A stretch of 64,000 bases of DNA. It comes from Rhodococcoides kyotonense. Lineage in GTDB: Bacteria; Actinomycetota; Actinomycetes; Mycobacteriales; Mycobacteriaceae. The notes below the pieces were generated by a model. The model ran no database searches. It worked only from the letters and a program-made list of their open reading frames with translations, and was not told the DNA's origin. The position numbers were made by a program, and so were the translations under genes. Where the stretch lies: positions 62,001 to 126,000 of the forward strand of contig NZ_LVHI01000003.1 of assembly GCF_001645385.1 (NCBI RefSeq), in the 5' to 3' direction. This document shows, piece by piece, positions 18,021 through 28,707 of this stretch (within the stretch, counting starts at the first letter, position 1; each line of letters begins with the position of its first letter).

Positions 18021-19283
18021 TCACCAGGTGTCCTCGAGCATCCGAGGCCTGCAGCAGAAGTAACCGGCGACGAGCAGCACGGCGACACAGACGGTCAGCA
18101 CGAGGACGGGCACGCCCCATCCCCCGGACAGAGAATGCAGCAGACCGAACGACAGCGGGCCCATCGACGAGACGACGTAACCGAGGCCCTGTGTGAAGCC
18201 GGACAGTCCCGACGAGCCTGCCGGGGTGCGGGTGCGCAGGTTCATCAGCGTCAACGACATCGGGAACGTCAAGGTGCCGAGACCGAGCAGACAGACCCAG
18301 ACGACGGTGCCCGACGCCGGCGACCAGTGCAGACCGGCGAATCCGACGAGGTAGAACACGGCAGCCACGACGACGAGTCCGTACGGGTTGCGCAGACGCG
18401 CGCACAGCGACGGCGCACCGAGCGACGTGACGAGACCCATGGCACCGAACGCGGCGACGGATGCGCCTGCCGCAGCCTCGCCGATTCCGGCGTCGGTCAG
18501 CAGCGTCGGGAGCCAGGTGAGCATTGCGTAGGTGATGAACGAGGTCATCGCGAACATGCCGACCATTCCCCAGGCGAGCGACGAACGCCAGATGCGTCCC
18601 GTCGACTCCTCGTGGACCGCAGCCGACCCTTCTTCCCCCGACACGTCCGCCACGTCCCTGCCCCGACGCGCGAGAACGACTCCCAGCCACGGCACGGCCG
18701 CCGCGAGCCCGACGACGGCCCAGACTCCGATCGAGATGCGCCAGCCGTGCGCATTCGCGACCGGAACGGCGAGCAACGGAGGAGCCAGCGTGCTGATCTG
18801 CATCGCGCAGATGTACATCGTGCTGACGACGGCGAGCCGGTCGGAGAAGTAGCGCTTGACGAGCGGCGGGATGACGACGTTGCCGATTCCCATGCCCGCC
18901 AACGCGAGAGCGGACAGAACCAACAACGACACGGTCCCCGGCGCGAACGCGCGCACGGCCATGCCCACCGTCGTCATCGTCATCGCGATCAGTGCAGCGC
19001 GCTCGAGTCCGGTGCGCTTCGCGATCACGGGAGTGAGCAGACCGAACACGGCGAACATCGCCGGCGGCAACATTCCCACGAGACCGATGACTCCGGACCC
19101 GAAGTGCAGATCGTCACCGATACGACCGAACAACGGGCTGATACTCGTGACGGCCGCGCGCAGCGTCAGCGCCGAGACGATGATCGCCGCGAACACCAGA
19201 ATTCGGCCACGAAGGAGTCGGGTCGATTCGGAGTGTTCGGAGGTCTCGGTGACGACGGCGCTGGTACCCACGCGTTGAATCAT
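18021..19283 (-). CDS. MFS transporter, CynX/NimT family
   Basis: A 420-residue major facilitator protein with 12 predicted helices. The first helix reads ILVFAAIIVSALTLRAAVTS, and the LRAAVTSISP segment is typical of the CynX/NimT group (cyanate, 2-nitroimidazole and related small polar compounds). A hydrophilic loop of about 40 residues after VLARRG separates the two six-helix halves. The substrate is not deducible. It is divergent from a GntR-family regulator, with an 87-bp gap that contains a 9-bp-arm inverted repeat, so the pair is probably a transporter and its own repressor. It runs toward narK on the same strand and could also read into it. The ATG at 19283 has few rivals. Confidence 0.85.
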   Translation of the reverse strand: MIQRVGTSAVVTETSEHSESTRLLRGRILVFAAIIVSALTLRAAVTSISPLFGRIGDDLHFGSGVIGLVGMLPPAMFAVFGLLTPVIAKRTGLERAALIAMTMTTVGMAVRAFAPGTVSLLVLSALALAGMGIGNVVIPPLVKRYFSDRLAVVSTMYICAMQISTLAPPLLAVPVANAHGWRISIGVWAVVGLAAAVPWLGVVLARRGRDVADVSGEEGSAAVHEESTGRIWRSSLAWGMVGMFAMTSFITYAMLTWLPTLLTDAGIGEAAAGASVAAFGAMGLVTSLGAPSLCARLRNPYGLVVVAAVFYLVGFAGLHWSPASGTVVWVCLLGLGTLTFPMSLTLMNLRTRTPAGSSGLSGFTQGLGYVVSSMGPLSFGLLHSLSGGWGVPVLVLTVCVAVLLVAGYFCCRPRMLEDTW

Positions 19284-19297
19284 AGGATGACCGGATC

Positions 19298-19329
19298 ATC
19301 GGCCGCAAAGCGTTAAACTAGCGGCCGAT
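19298..19329. promoter_or_regulatory. Inverted repeat between MFS and GntR genes (candidate operator)
   Basis: ATCGGCCGC at 19298-19306 and its complement GCGGCCGAT at 19321-19329 are separated by 14 nt that include the AT-rich GTTAAACTA. It lies in the short divergent intergenic region and would cover the promoters of both genes. Binding by the GntR protein is inferred. Confidence 0.5.
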
Positions 19330-19370
19330 CGCGCAGAACCCGGGGCGCGAAGACCGACGGGGAGTCCAAC

Positions 19371-20033
19371 GTGCAGCAGGTACAGCGTTCCAGCCTGATC
19401 TCTCAGGTGACGGCGCAGCTCCGTGACGAGATCGTCTCGAAGCGATGGCCTGTCGGGTCACGGATACCGACCGAGCCCGAGCTGTGCGAGATGACCGGAA
19501 CGGGGCGCAACACGGTCCGCGAAGCCGTTCAGGCGCTCGTGCACGCAGGGATGGTTGAGCGTAGGCAGGGATCGGGGACGTTCGTCCTGGCCACCTCGGA
19601 CCTCGGCGGCACTCTCGGAAAGTACTTCGCCGACGCTCTCGACCGCGACGTCACCGAGCTCCGACGCGCTCTCGAGGTCACCGCGGCGATGCTCGCCGCC
19701 GAACGCCGCGACGACGAGGACATCCGCGCGTTGACAGAAGCGCTCGCGAACCGGAACGAATCGATGAGCGGCGGCGTCACCGTCGAGGCGATCGCCGTCG
19801 ACGCGCTGTTTCACCGTGCCATCGTCGCGGCCAGCCACAATGCCGTCTATCTGGAGTTCTACGACTCTCTGCTTCCGGTCATCCAGCAGGCCATGCTGCA
19901 TCACCTCGTCGCACACGACCTGAATTACGACGCCGAACACATCGCCCTGGTCGACGCGATCGTCGACGGCGATGCCGATCGGGCAGGTCAGGCCGCCCAG
20001 GTGCTGTTCGACGAACTGGTCCGCGAGGCCTGA
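19371..20033 (+). CDS. GntR family regulator (FadR subfamily)
   Basis: A 220-residue transcription factor. The N-terminal winged helix-turn-helix shows SQVTAQLRDEIVSKRW, RIPTEPELCEMTGTGRNTVR and VERRQGSGTFV, which is the standard GntR domain. The C-terminal all-helical domain (LRRALEVTAAMLAAERR, DALFHRAIVAASHN, HIALVDAIVDGDADRA) fits an FCD effector domain that binds a carboxylate ligand, often with a metal. It starts at a GTG with GGGGAG about 7 nt upstream. The likely target is the divergent MFS gene through the inverted repeat between them. The ligand is presumably what the transporter moves; neither is known. Confidence 0.87.
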   Translation: MQQVQRSSLISQVTAQLRDEIVSKRWPVGSRIPTEPELCEMTGTGRNTVREAVQALVHAGMVERRQGSGTFVLATSDLGGTLGKYFADALDRDVTELRRALEVTAAMLAAERRDDEDIRALTEALANRNESMSGGVTVEAIAVDALFHRAIVAASHNAVYLEFYDSLLPVIQQAMLHHLVAHDLNYDAEHIALVDAIVDGDADRAGQAAQVLFDELVREA

Positions 20034-20049
20034 ACGCCCGCCGGCGAAC

Positions 20050-20913
20050 CTAGAGCAACAGCCGAACGAGATCGGCGCTGCGCGCCAGACCGGGAAACGC
20101 CTCGGGCGTCGACCGCGCGTGCAGTGCGTGCACCGCGAAGCGGAAGATCAACGCACGGAGCAGCATCTGCGGCCACTCGGGCAAGTCCTCCCAGCGACCG
20201 ACCAGAGCATCGTCCGCACCGCCCCACGAGATCGCGTCGACGACGGATACCGCCGCCGCCCACGCCGCCGGTCGCCAGTACGGAGTGATGTCGGTGATGC
20301 CGGGGGCGTCGCTGCCCTCGAACAGAACGGTGCCGAACAGGTCGCCGTGGACCAGCTGATCCGGCGATTCGACGGGTTTGCGCAGGCTCGCGAGCTGCTT
20401 GATCAGCTCCAGACTCTGTTTGCCGTCGTCGGAGGTCACTTCGGGCGCACCAGCGCCGCGCGCGGCACGCAGTGGAACCGCCTCCCACGCGGCACGGTCG
20501 GCGACCGCGAAGACGTCGACGTCGGCCCACGGCGCGACCGGGAGCTGCGACAGGAACCGCGGCCTGTCCAGCTGAGCCGTCGCGGCGTGCAGGCGAACCG
20601 ACATCGAGACGACCTCGTCGTGCCGCGGCTCGGGTGAACCCTCGATGAACGTGTCCGCGCGCCAACTGCTGACGACGTAACGCCCGTCGGTGGATCGCAC
20701 CGGCCGAGCGAGTCGAACCCCGTCGACCACCAAGTTCTCGCGCACCTTGGCCGACCACGCCGCACGGGCGTGGTCGGCAACGGGCGACAGCACGACGTCG
20801 CCGAGCCTCCAACCACCGTCCCAATCGGCCCCGAGCGGGATGGGAGGCACGTCGCGCAGCCCGAACGTGGAGATCACGTGCTGAGGGGGTTCCACAGAGC
20901 TCACGTCTGTCAC
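20050..20913 (-). CDS. TIGR02569 family actinobacterial protein
   Basis: A conserved actinobacterial protein of unknown function, about 287 residues from the GTG at 20913. Elements seen are PPQHVISTFGL near the start, GWRLGDVVLSPVADH, a central region reminiscent of aminoglycoside phosphotransferases (DQLVHGDLFGTVLFEG, where HGD resembles the HxD catalytic loop) and DITPYWRPAAWAAAV. A kinase-like fold is therefore possible, but a canonical catalytic set is not complete. It follows moeZ on the same strand, as Rv3205c follows Rv3206c. Starts at 20982 (GTG adjacent to the moeZ stop) or 20913 are both possible; the latter places the conserved TFGL about 15 residues from the N-terminus. Confidence 0.8.
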   Translation of the reverse strand: MTDVSSVEPPQHVISTFGLRDVPPIPLGADWDGGWRLGDVVLSPVADHARAAWSAKVRENLVVDGVRLARPVRSTDGRYVVSSWRADTFIEGSPEPRHDEVVSMSVRLHAATAQLDRPRFLSQLPVAPWADVDVFAVADRAAWEAVPLRAARGAGAPEVTSDDGKQSLELIKQLASLRKPVESPDQLVHGDLFGTVLFEGSDAPGITDITPYWRPAAWAAAVSVVDAISWGGADDALVGRWEDLPEWPQMLLRALIFRFAVHALHARSTPEAFPGLARSADLVRLLL

Positions 20914-20982
20914 GCTACCGTCGACCGCCCGCACCCCGGCGCAGGCGCGCGACGCACGAACCTCACGAGTAATCGACCCCAC

Positions 20983-22158
20983 TCAGTACTGCGGCAGGCT
21001 CGGATCCACCTGTGCTGCCCACGCGACAATTCCACCCTGGAGGTGGACGGCGTCGCCGAAACCCGCCTCGTGCAGCACCGCGAGTGCCTCGGCCGAGCGG
21101 ATACCGGTCTTGCAGTGCAGCACGATCCGACGGTTCTGCGGCAGCTCGGCCAGTGCCTCACCCGACAGAATCCGGCCCTTGGGCACGAGTGTTGCGCCGT
21201 CGATATGCGCAATGTCCCATTCGACCGGCTCGCGTACGTCGATGAGCGCGACGTCGTCGGAGCCCTTCATCAGCGCGGCCAATTCCGCCGGGGTGATCGT
21301 CGACCCGTCCGCGGCAGCCGCGGCCTCGTCGGACACGACCCCGCAGAACGCGTCGTAATCGACCAGTTCGGTGATCGGTGTTCGGTCCGGATCGCGTTGC
21401 ACCCGCAACGTCCGGTAGTTCATCGACAGGGCGTCGTAGATCATCAACCGACCGAGCAGCGTCTCGCCGATGCCGGTGACGAGTTTGATCGCTTCGGTCA
21501 CCATGACCGAGCCGACCGACGCGCACAGCACGCCGAGAACACCGCCCTCGGCGCAGGACGGCACCATGCCGGGCGGCGGCGCCTCGGGATACAGATCCCG
21601 GTAGTTCAGGCCGACGCCACCGGGTGCGTCCTCCCAGAACACCGACACCTGACCTTCGAACCGGTAGATCGAGCCCCACACGTACGGCTTGTGCGCGAGT
21701 ACGGCCGCGTCGTTGACGAGGTACCGGGTCGCGAAGTTGTCCGTGCCGTCCAGAATCAGGTCGTACTGTTCGAACAACGCCACGGCGTTGGTTCGATCGA
21801 GTCGGAACTCGTGCAGCCGGACGTCGACGCCGTCGTTGATCTCGCGTATCGACTCGGCCGCGCTCTGCGCCTTCGATCGGCCCACGTCGGACCGACCGTG
21901 GATGACCTGACGCTGAAGGTTGGACATCTCGACGACGTCGTCGTCGACGATGCCCAGCGTGCCGACGCCTGCCGCGGCCAGATAGAGGAGTGCGGGCGAG
22001 CCGAGGCCACCCGCACCGATGACCAGCACACGGGCGTTACGGAGTCGACGCTGACCGAGAGTGCCGACGTCGGGAATGATGAGGTGCCTGCTGTAGCGCG
22101 CGACGTCCTCGTGGGACAGCGGCGCCGACGGTTCCACCAGCGGGGGCAGCTGGACCAT
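20983..22158 (-). CDS. moeZ: MoeZ/MoeB-type adenylyltransferase-sulfurtransferase
   Basis: A 391-residue two-domain enzyme that activates ubiquitin-like sulfur carriers. The N-terminal ThiF/MoeB domain has LVIGAGGLGSPALLYLAAAG (ATP loop), DGTDNFATRYLVND and IYRFEGQVSVF. Zinc-site cysteines of the MoeB type are not obvious. The C-terminal rhodanese domain (about residues 290-391) has the active loop HCKTGIRSAEAL, with the persulfide cysteine. In mycobacteria this protein adenylates and thiolates carriers such as MoaD-type and CysO, feeding molybdopterin, cysteine and thiocarboxylate pathways. Downstream is TIGR02569, upstream DUF3152; the order is conserved. It begins with ATG 38 nt after the DUF3152 stop, so it is likely in the same transcript. 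Confidence 0.92.
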   Translation of the reverse strand: MVQLPPLVEPSAPLSHEDVARYSRHLIIPDVGTLGQRRLRNARVLVIGAGGLGSPALLYLAAAGVGTLGIVDDDVVEMSNLQRQVIHGRSDVGRSKAQSAAESIREINDGVDVRLHEFRLDRTNAVALFEQYDLILDGTDNFATRYLVNDAAVLAHKPYVWGSIYRFEGQVSVFWEDAPGGVGLNYRDLYPEAPPPGMVPSCAEGGVLGVLCASVGSVMVTEAIKLVTGIGETLLGRLMIYDALSMNYRTLRVQRDPDRTPITELVDYDAFCGVVSDEAAAAADGSTITPAELAALMKGSDDVALIDVREPVEWDIAHIDGATLVPKGRILSGEALAELPQNRRIVLHCKTGIRSAEALAVLHEAGFGDAVHLQGGIVAWAAQVDPSLPQY

Positions 22159-22196
22159 GTCGTTCGTTCTCTCTTTCAGCGCGGGCGTCGACCAGG

Positions 22197-24300
<2,104 letters not shown>

Positions 24301-24330
24301 TTCGACTCCGCCCGAGTACCCGCAGACGAC

Positions 24331-24363
24331 CGAGGCCCCGTATCGATTCGATACGGGGCCTCG
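24331..24363. terminator. Bidirectional intrinsic terminator, TetR / DUF3107
   Basis: A perfect 15-bp GC-rich stem (CGAGGCCCCGTATCG with its complement) closes a 3-nt loop, midway between the stops of two convergent genes at 24300 and 24380. Confidence 0.85.
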
Positions 24364-24379
24364 CGTTCGTCCACGACGT

Positions 24380-24604
24380 CTAGGTGGCGAATCCGACCTT
24401 GCGAGCGTCGGCGGGGCCGATCTCGACGTAGGCGACCTTCGAGGTGTGGATCAAAAACTTGCGGCCCTTCTCGTCGACGAGCGACAGCACGCCGTCCTTG
24501 CCCTCGAGCGCCGTGGCGACGAGCGCTTCGACCTCGTCGGGCGACTGAGCGCTGTTCACCACGAGCTCGCGAGAGCTTTCCGACACACCGATCTTGACCT
24601 CCAC
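24380..24604 (-). CDS. DUF3107 family small protein
   Basis: A 74-residue conserved actinobacterial protein (TB9.4/Rv3208A type). It starts at a GTG that has GGAGG six bases upstream, giving VEVKIGVSESSRELVV. The chain alternates short beta segments and acidic patches (QSPDEVEALVATALEG, VLSLVDEKGRKFLIH, AYVEIGPAD) and ends FAT. No cysteines, no motif with known catalysis. It is monocistronic and convergent with the TetR gene. Function unknown. The 126 bp between its start and the next gene holds no further gene. Confidence 0.87.
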   Translation of the reverse strand: MEVKIGVSESSRELVVNSAQSPDEVEALVATALEGKDGVLSLVDEKGRKFLIHTSKVAYVEIGPADARKVGFAT

Positions 24605-24730
24605 GGCCAACCTCCGAACTCCTAGAGAAACTTCAGCTGCTTCGCCCAGGCTAGTGCAGCCGGACCGACCCACGCGCGCGACTGGCACGTGCTGTCAGCG
24701 AACACGCGCACGGCCGCACGACGAGAGAAC

Positions 24731-25450
24731 TCAGACGAGGCCGAGGACCTTCATGCGTTCGGCGTGCTGCTCCTGCATGCGGTCGAACAGCGCAGCCACG
24801 CCGTTCAGATCTCCCGACGCCGTGATGACGAGATCGGTCAGTTCCTCGCGCTGGGCCAGCACGTACTGCGCCTGGGTGATCGCTTCACCCAGCAACCGCC
24901 TGCCCCACAGCATCAGTCGCGCCTTGTCCTGCGAGCTGGCTTTCACTCGCGTCGAGACCTCGTGGACGACGAACTCCGAGTGGCCGGTCTCGGCGAGCAC
25001 CTCGCGGACCGTGGTAGCGACGGCCGGATCGAGGGTGTGCGCGATCTCGCGGTAGAAGTCGGCGGCCAACCCGTCGCCGACGTGCGCCTTGACCAGCGTT
25101 TCCATCCAGGTCGACGGGTTCGTCGAGGCGTGATATTCGTCGAGCGCGCGAACGTACGGGTCCATGGCGGTGTAGACGTCGATGCCGCGATCGGACAGCG
25201 CCTGCACGAGGGTCTCGAAGTGGTTCATCTCGGCGGCGGCCATGCTCGCGAGTGCGACGCGTCCCTGCATCGTGGGTGCCATGCGTGCGTCCTCTGCCAG
25301 ACGGTAGAACGCCGAGATCTCGCCGTACGCCAGCACAGCCAGCAGCTCGGCGACACCGGGATGGTCGTACGCGATCCGAGGTTCGTCGGTATCGCTCCCG
25401 ACCGTTGTCGACGGGTCGGTGGTCACGGCGTCTGGCGAGTGGGCTCCCAT
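24731..25450 (-). CDS. Ferritin-like fold protein (MiaE-like)
   Basis: A 239-residue all-helical protein. Helical segments carry acidic and histidine residues spaced like a di-iron site: E in LAYGEISAFYRL, E-x2-H in AAEMNHFETL, a further E in AETGHSEFVVHEV. This layout resembles ferritin-like tRNA hydroxylase (MiaE) relatives, and the position is that of Rv3210c. Iron binding is plausible; the substrate is unknown, and true MiaE activity would need a ms2i6A-modified tRNA. The ATG at 25450 is the only good start. The gene is divergent from rhlE, with a 345-bp gap between. Confidence 0.8.
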   Translation of the reverse strand: MGAHSPDAVTTDPSTTVGSDTDEPRIAYDHPGVAELLAVLAYGEISAFYRLAEDARMAPTMQGRVALASMAAAEMNHFETLVQALSDRGIDVYTAMDPYVRALDEYHASTNPSTWMETLVKAHVGDGLAADFYREIAHTLDPAVATTVREVLAETGHSEFVVHEVSTRVKASSQDKARLMLWGRRLLGEAITQAQYVLAQREELTDLVITASGDLNGVAALFDRMQEQHAERMKVLGLV

Positions 25451-25795
25451 GACGGCAATCTTAAGGCTCGGACGCGCCCGTCACATGTGTCGTTCGGGCA
25501 TGCGAAAGCTCACACCGTCCTGCCACGTCGACGCGGTGGTCGGACGCCTCGATACCCGCTTCGCGGGCTCGGCAAGTTACCATGGTCCTCGGATCGACGC
25601 GCGGACCGAAGACACGGACCGATTTTCACCGCGAAGATTCACGACAATGTGTGCGCACCCGCCCCGGGTCGCTCCGACTGCTTCGCCGATCGTGTGTCTA
25701 TTTCCGACACGGCTGAGGCTCGCTGCGACATCACATCGGGACGAGGGCATCGACTTCGGCCGGCAATAGGCCTGTGCCCTTCTTCGTGCGTACGT
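25451..25795. other. Intergenic region upstream of rhlE
   Basis: About 345 bp between divergent genes. It contains one small hairpin (CCCGC-TTC-GCGGG, near 25553-25565) and AT-richer patches around 25571-25580 and 25690-25702 that could be promoter elements. I see no gene and no recognisable riboswitch. RNA-helicase genes often have long leaders, so a regulated 5' UTR is possible but not shown. Confidence 0.4.
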
Positions 25796-27427
25796 GTGAC
25801 CACGAGGAAGGCCAGAACCCTGAGCAAGATCATCGTCGACCAGGAAACCGAGACCGGCGACACCACGTTGTCCGCACAACTCGACGACACACACGTTCCG
25901 CCCACATTCGCCGAACTGGGAGTTCGCGACGACATCGTCCGCTCCTTGAAAGAGATCGGCATCGAGCGCACCTTCGCGATCCAGGAGTTGACGCTCCCGC
26001 TCGCGCTCGCAGGCGACGACCTCATCGGCCAGGCACGCACCGGCATGGGCAAGACGTTCGGATTCGGCGTGCCGTTGCTGCATCGCGTCGCGACCACCGA
26101 CTCCGGTACGACGCCGCTGGACGGCACCCCCCGAGCTCTGGTCATCGTGCCGACGCGCGAGCTGTGCATCCAGGTCAGCGCCGACCTCGCCAACGCGTCG
26201 AAGCACCTGAAGTCGTCGAACGGGCCGGTGAAGATCCTGTCGATCTACGGCGGCAAGCCGTACGAGACGCAGATCAGCGCGCTGCAGAAGGGCGTCGACG
26301 TCGTCGTCGGCACGCCGGGACGACTCCTCGACCTCGCGAAGCAGGGCCACCTGATTCTCGGCAAGATCGGAGTCCTCGTACTCGACGAGGCCGACGAGAT
26401 GCTGGACCTCGGTTTCCTACCCGACATCGAACGCATTCTCGGCATGGTCCCCGACGGACCGTCGGCGGGGTCGACCCACGCGGGCCGTCAGACGATGCTG
26501 TTCTCCGCCACGATGCCCGGCCCGATCATCACCCTGGCACGCACGTTCCTGACGCAGCCGACGCACATCCGCGCCGAAGAGGCCGAGTCGTCCGCCGTGC
26601 ACGACCGCACCACCCAGCACATCTACCGCGCCCACGCTCTCGACAAGGTCGAGATGGTGTCCAAAGTCCTGCAGGCGAACGGCCGCGGCGCGACGATGAT
26701 CTTCGTCCGCACCAAGCGCACCGCGCAGAAGGTCGCCGACGAGTTGCTCGAGCGTGGCTTCGCCGTCGGCGCCGTCCACGGAGACCTCGGCCAGATCCAG
26801 CGCGAGAAGGCACTGAAGAAGTTCCGGAGCGGCAGCATCGACGTGCTCGTCGCCACCGACGTCGCCGCGCGCGGTATCGACATCGACGACGTCACCCACG
26901 TCATCAACTACCAGTGCCCCGAGGACGAGAAGACCTACGTCCACCGCATCGGTCGCACCGGCCGCGCCGGACGCACCGGCATCGCGGTGACCCTCGTCGA
27001 CTGGGACGACATCCCCCGCTGGCAGGCCATCGACAAGGCGCTCGACCTCGGCACGCCCGACCCGATCGAGACGTACTCGAGCTCGCCTCACCTCTTCGAC
27101 GACCTCGACATCCCCACGGACGTCACCGGTTCGATCAAGAAGACGCCGGAACCGAAGGTCGGGGCATCCGACGCAGGCACCGCCGAGAACGACGACGCAG
27201 CCGACGCCGACGCCGACGCGGCCCGATCGAAGCCGCGTCGTACCCGCAACCGGACGCGCACGAGGGCAGGCAAGCCCACTGCTCGCCGCGCGGACGCAGG
27301 CGAGACCGCCGACAACGGCTCGGAGAGCGCTCCCGCCGACGCCGGCACCGAGGCTGCCCCGCGACGACGCCGTCGTCGTCGCCGCTCCCCCGCGTCGGCC
27401 GCACCCGCGCAGACCGCGTCGGAGTAG
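25796..27427 (+). CDS. rhlE: DEAD-box RNA helicase RhlE-like
   Basis: ATP-dependent RNA helicase, about 543 residues from the GTG at 25796. Motifs in order: phenylalanine upstream of a Q-motif (PTFAELGV, FAIQELTLP), ARTGMGKTFGFG (I), PTRELCIQ (Ia), TPGRLLDLA (Ib), VLDEADEMLDLGF (II), LFSATMPG (III), ATDVAARGIDIDDV (V) and HRIGRTGRAGRTG (VI). The last 100 residues are low complexity, alternating acidic (DDAADADADAA) and arginine-rich (RRRRRRRRSP) tracts that would bind RNA. The GTG lacks a ribosome site, whereas a CTG at 25820, giving LSKIIVDQ, has GAGGAAGG eight bases upstream and may be the real start. The next gene begins 12 nt after the stop. Confidence 0.92.
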   Translation: MTTRKARTLSKIIVDQETETGDTTLSAQLDDTHVPPTFAELGVRDDIVRSLKEIGIERTFAIQELTLPLALAGDDLIGQARTGMGKTFGFGVPLLHRVATTDSGTTPLDGTPRALVIVPTRELCIQVSADLANASKHLKSSNGPVKILSIYGGKPYETQISALQKGVDVVVGTPGRLLDLAKQGHLILGKIGVLVLDEADEMLDLGFLPDIERILGMVPDGPSAGSTHAGRQTMLFSATMPGPIITLARTFLTQPTHIRAEEAESSAVHDRTTQHIYRAHALDKVEMVSKVLQANGRGATMIFVRTKRTAQKVADELLERGFAVGAVHGDLGQIQREKALKKFRSGSIDVLVATDVAARGIDIDDVTHVINYQCPEDEKTYVHRIGRTGRAGRTGIAVTLVDWDDIPRWQAIDKALDLGTPDPIETYSSSPHLFDDLDIPTDVTGSIKKTPEPKVGASDAGTAENDDAADADADAARSKPRRTRNRTRTRAGKPTARRADAGETADNGSESAPADAGTEAAPRRRRRRRRSPASAAPAQTASE

Positions 27428-27438
27428 TCTCTCTCTTC

Positions 27439-28707
27439 GTGCTGGCACCGGAACGTCGACGGCGATCGGATCTCGTCGCGGCGGCGGTGATCCTCGTCGT
27501 CGTGGTGCTCGGACTTGCCGTCGTCTGGCTCAGGAGCGACGCACACGGAACGACGGACACCGTCGCGACGTCGCCGCTCCCCCAGACCGACACCGCGACA
27601 GCGGTGCCGACGGCGTTGACCGAGCTCTGGCGCGCCCGGAGTCCCGTCACCCGATCACCGATCGTCACCGGTGCCGCCGTCGTCACCGGGGACGGTGGCA
27701 CCGTGGAGGGACACGACCCCACCACGGGTGACGTCGCGTGGTCCTACGAGCGGGACCGAGCGTTGTGCGACGTGACCGACGCCTGGAACACGGCGGTCGC
27801 GATCTACTCCGACGATCGCGGCTGCTCACAGGTCACCGAGCTCGACGGTGCGACCGGCATGCGGAAGGCACAGCGCACCTCCGATGCCGACGCCGCAGTT
27901 CGGACCACCGACGACGGCACGTATCTGACCTCGCGAGGTGACACCCGCATGGAACTGTGGCGGTCGGATCTCGTGCGCACACTCGAGTACGGCCGCGTCG
28001 ATGCTCCGGTCAATCCGAACTCCCAACCGCGCACCGGTTGCACATTGCTGTCGTCGGCGTCGAACTCCTCGCGCGTCGCAGTGCTCGAACGGTGCCCCGG
28101 CGAGGACGCCGCACGTCTGACGATGCTGAACCCGGCGCCGAAGGACGCGCAGCAGCCGGAGGTATACGGCTCGTCCGTCGTCGCAGCGCTCACCGGCCCC
28201 GAGGGCGAGATCGACGGCGCCACCGTGTTGGTCGCGTCGGGAGACCGTGTTGCACTTGCCATTCCGGCGTCGCCAGGCGAGCCCGCGCGGGTCGCGATCT
28301 TCGACGGCACCGCGCAACAACTGTCGGAATTCGACCTACCCGACGCCGTCGCGGGCGCGGGTCCGTTTCCGAACGACGACACCGTCGTCAAGGCAGCATC
28401 GGTGTTCGCGTGGTGGACCGGAACCGCCACGGTCGCGCTGGGACTCGGCGACCTGTCACCCGTCTGGTCGCTGCCGTCCGCGCTCGGCCCGGGAGCGGTC
28501 ATGGCAGGCAAGCTTCTCGTGCCCGTTCCCGACGGCATCGCAGTACTGGACCCCGGCACCGGTTCGCCGGGCAGCACCATTCCGGTGGATCGGGCCGGCT
28601 ACACGGGAATGGTCGGTATCGCGGTCGTCGGCGACGTCGTCGTCGAACAACGCGGAGAGACCGTCGTCGCGCTGAGCGCCCCTCAGTCGCCCGCGGCCGG
28701 CGAATAG
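27439..28707 (+). CDS. Membrane-anchored beta-propeller protein (Rv3212-like)
   Basis: A 422-residue protein with one N-terminal membrane helix (SDLVAAAVILVVVVLGLAVVW cut to about residues 13-33) and an extracytoplasmic part made of repeated strands of the PQQ/WD type, with units such as GAAVVTGDGGTVEGHDPTTG, DVAWSYERD and AVLDPGTGSPGST. Two cysteine pairs (LCDVTD, GCSQVT; GCTLLS, ERCPGE) may form disulphides outside the membrane. No enzymatic residues are seen. It follows rhlE by 11 nt, as Rv3212 follows rhlE. The 3' end overlaps the convergent parA-like gene by 25 bp. Role unknown; such propellers often bind envelope partners. Confidence 0.8.
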   Translation: MLAPERRRRSDLVAAAVILVVVVLGLAVVWLRSDAHGTTDTVATSPLPQTDTATAVPTALTELWRARSPVTRSPIVTGAAVVTGDGGTVEGHDPTTGDVAWSYERDRALCDVTDAWNTAVAIYSDDRGCSQVTELDGATGMRKAQRTSDADAAVRTTDDGTYLTSRGDTRMELWRSDLVRTLEYGRVDAPVNPNSQPRTGCTLLSSASNSSRVAVLERCPGEDAARLTMLNPAPKDAQQPEVYGSSVVAALTGPEGEIDGATVLVASGDRVALAIPASPGEPARVAIFDGTAQQLSEFDLPDAVAGAGPFPNDDTVVKAASVFAWWTGTATVALGLGDLSPVWSLPSALGPGAVMAGKLLVPVPDGIAVLDPGTGSPGSTIPVDRAGYTGMVGIAVVGDVVVEQRGETVVALSAPQSPAAGE

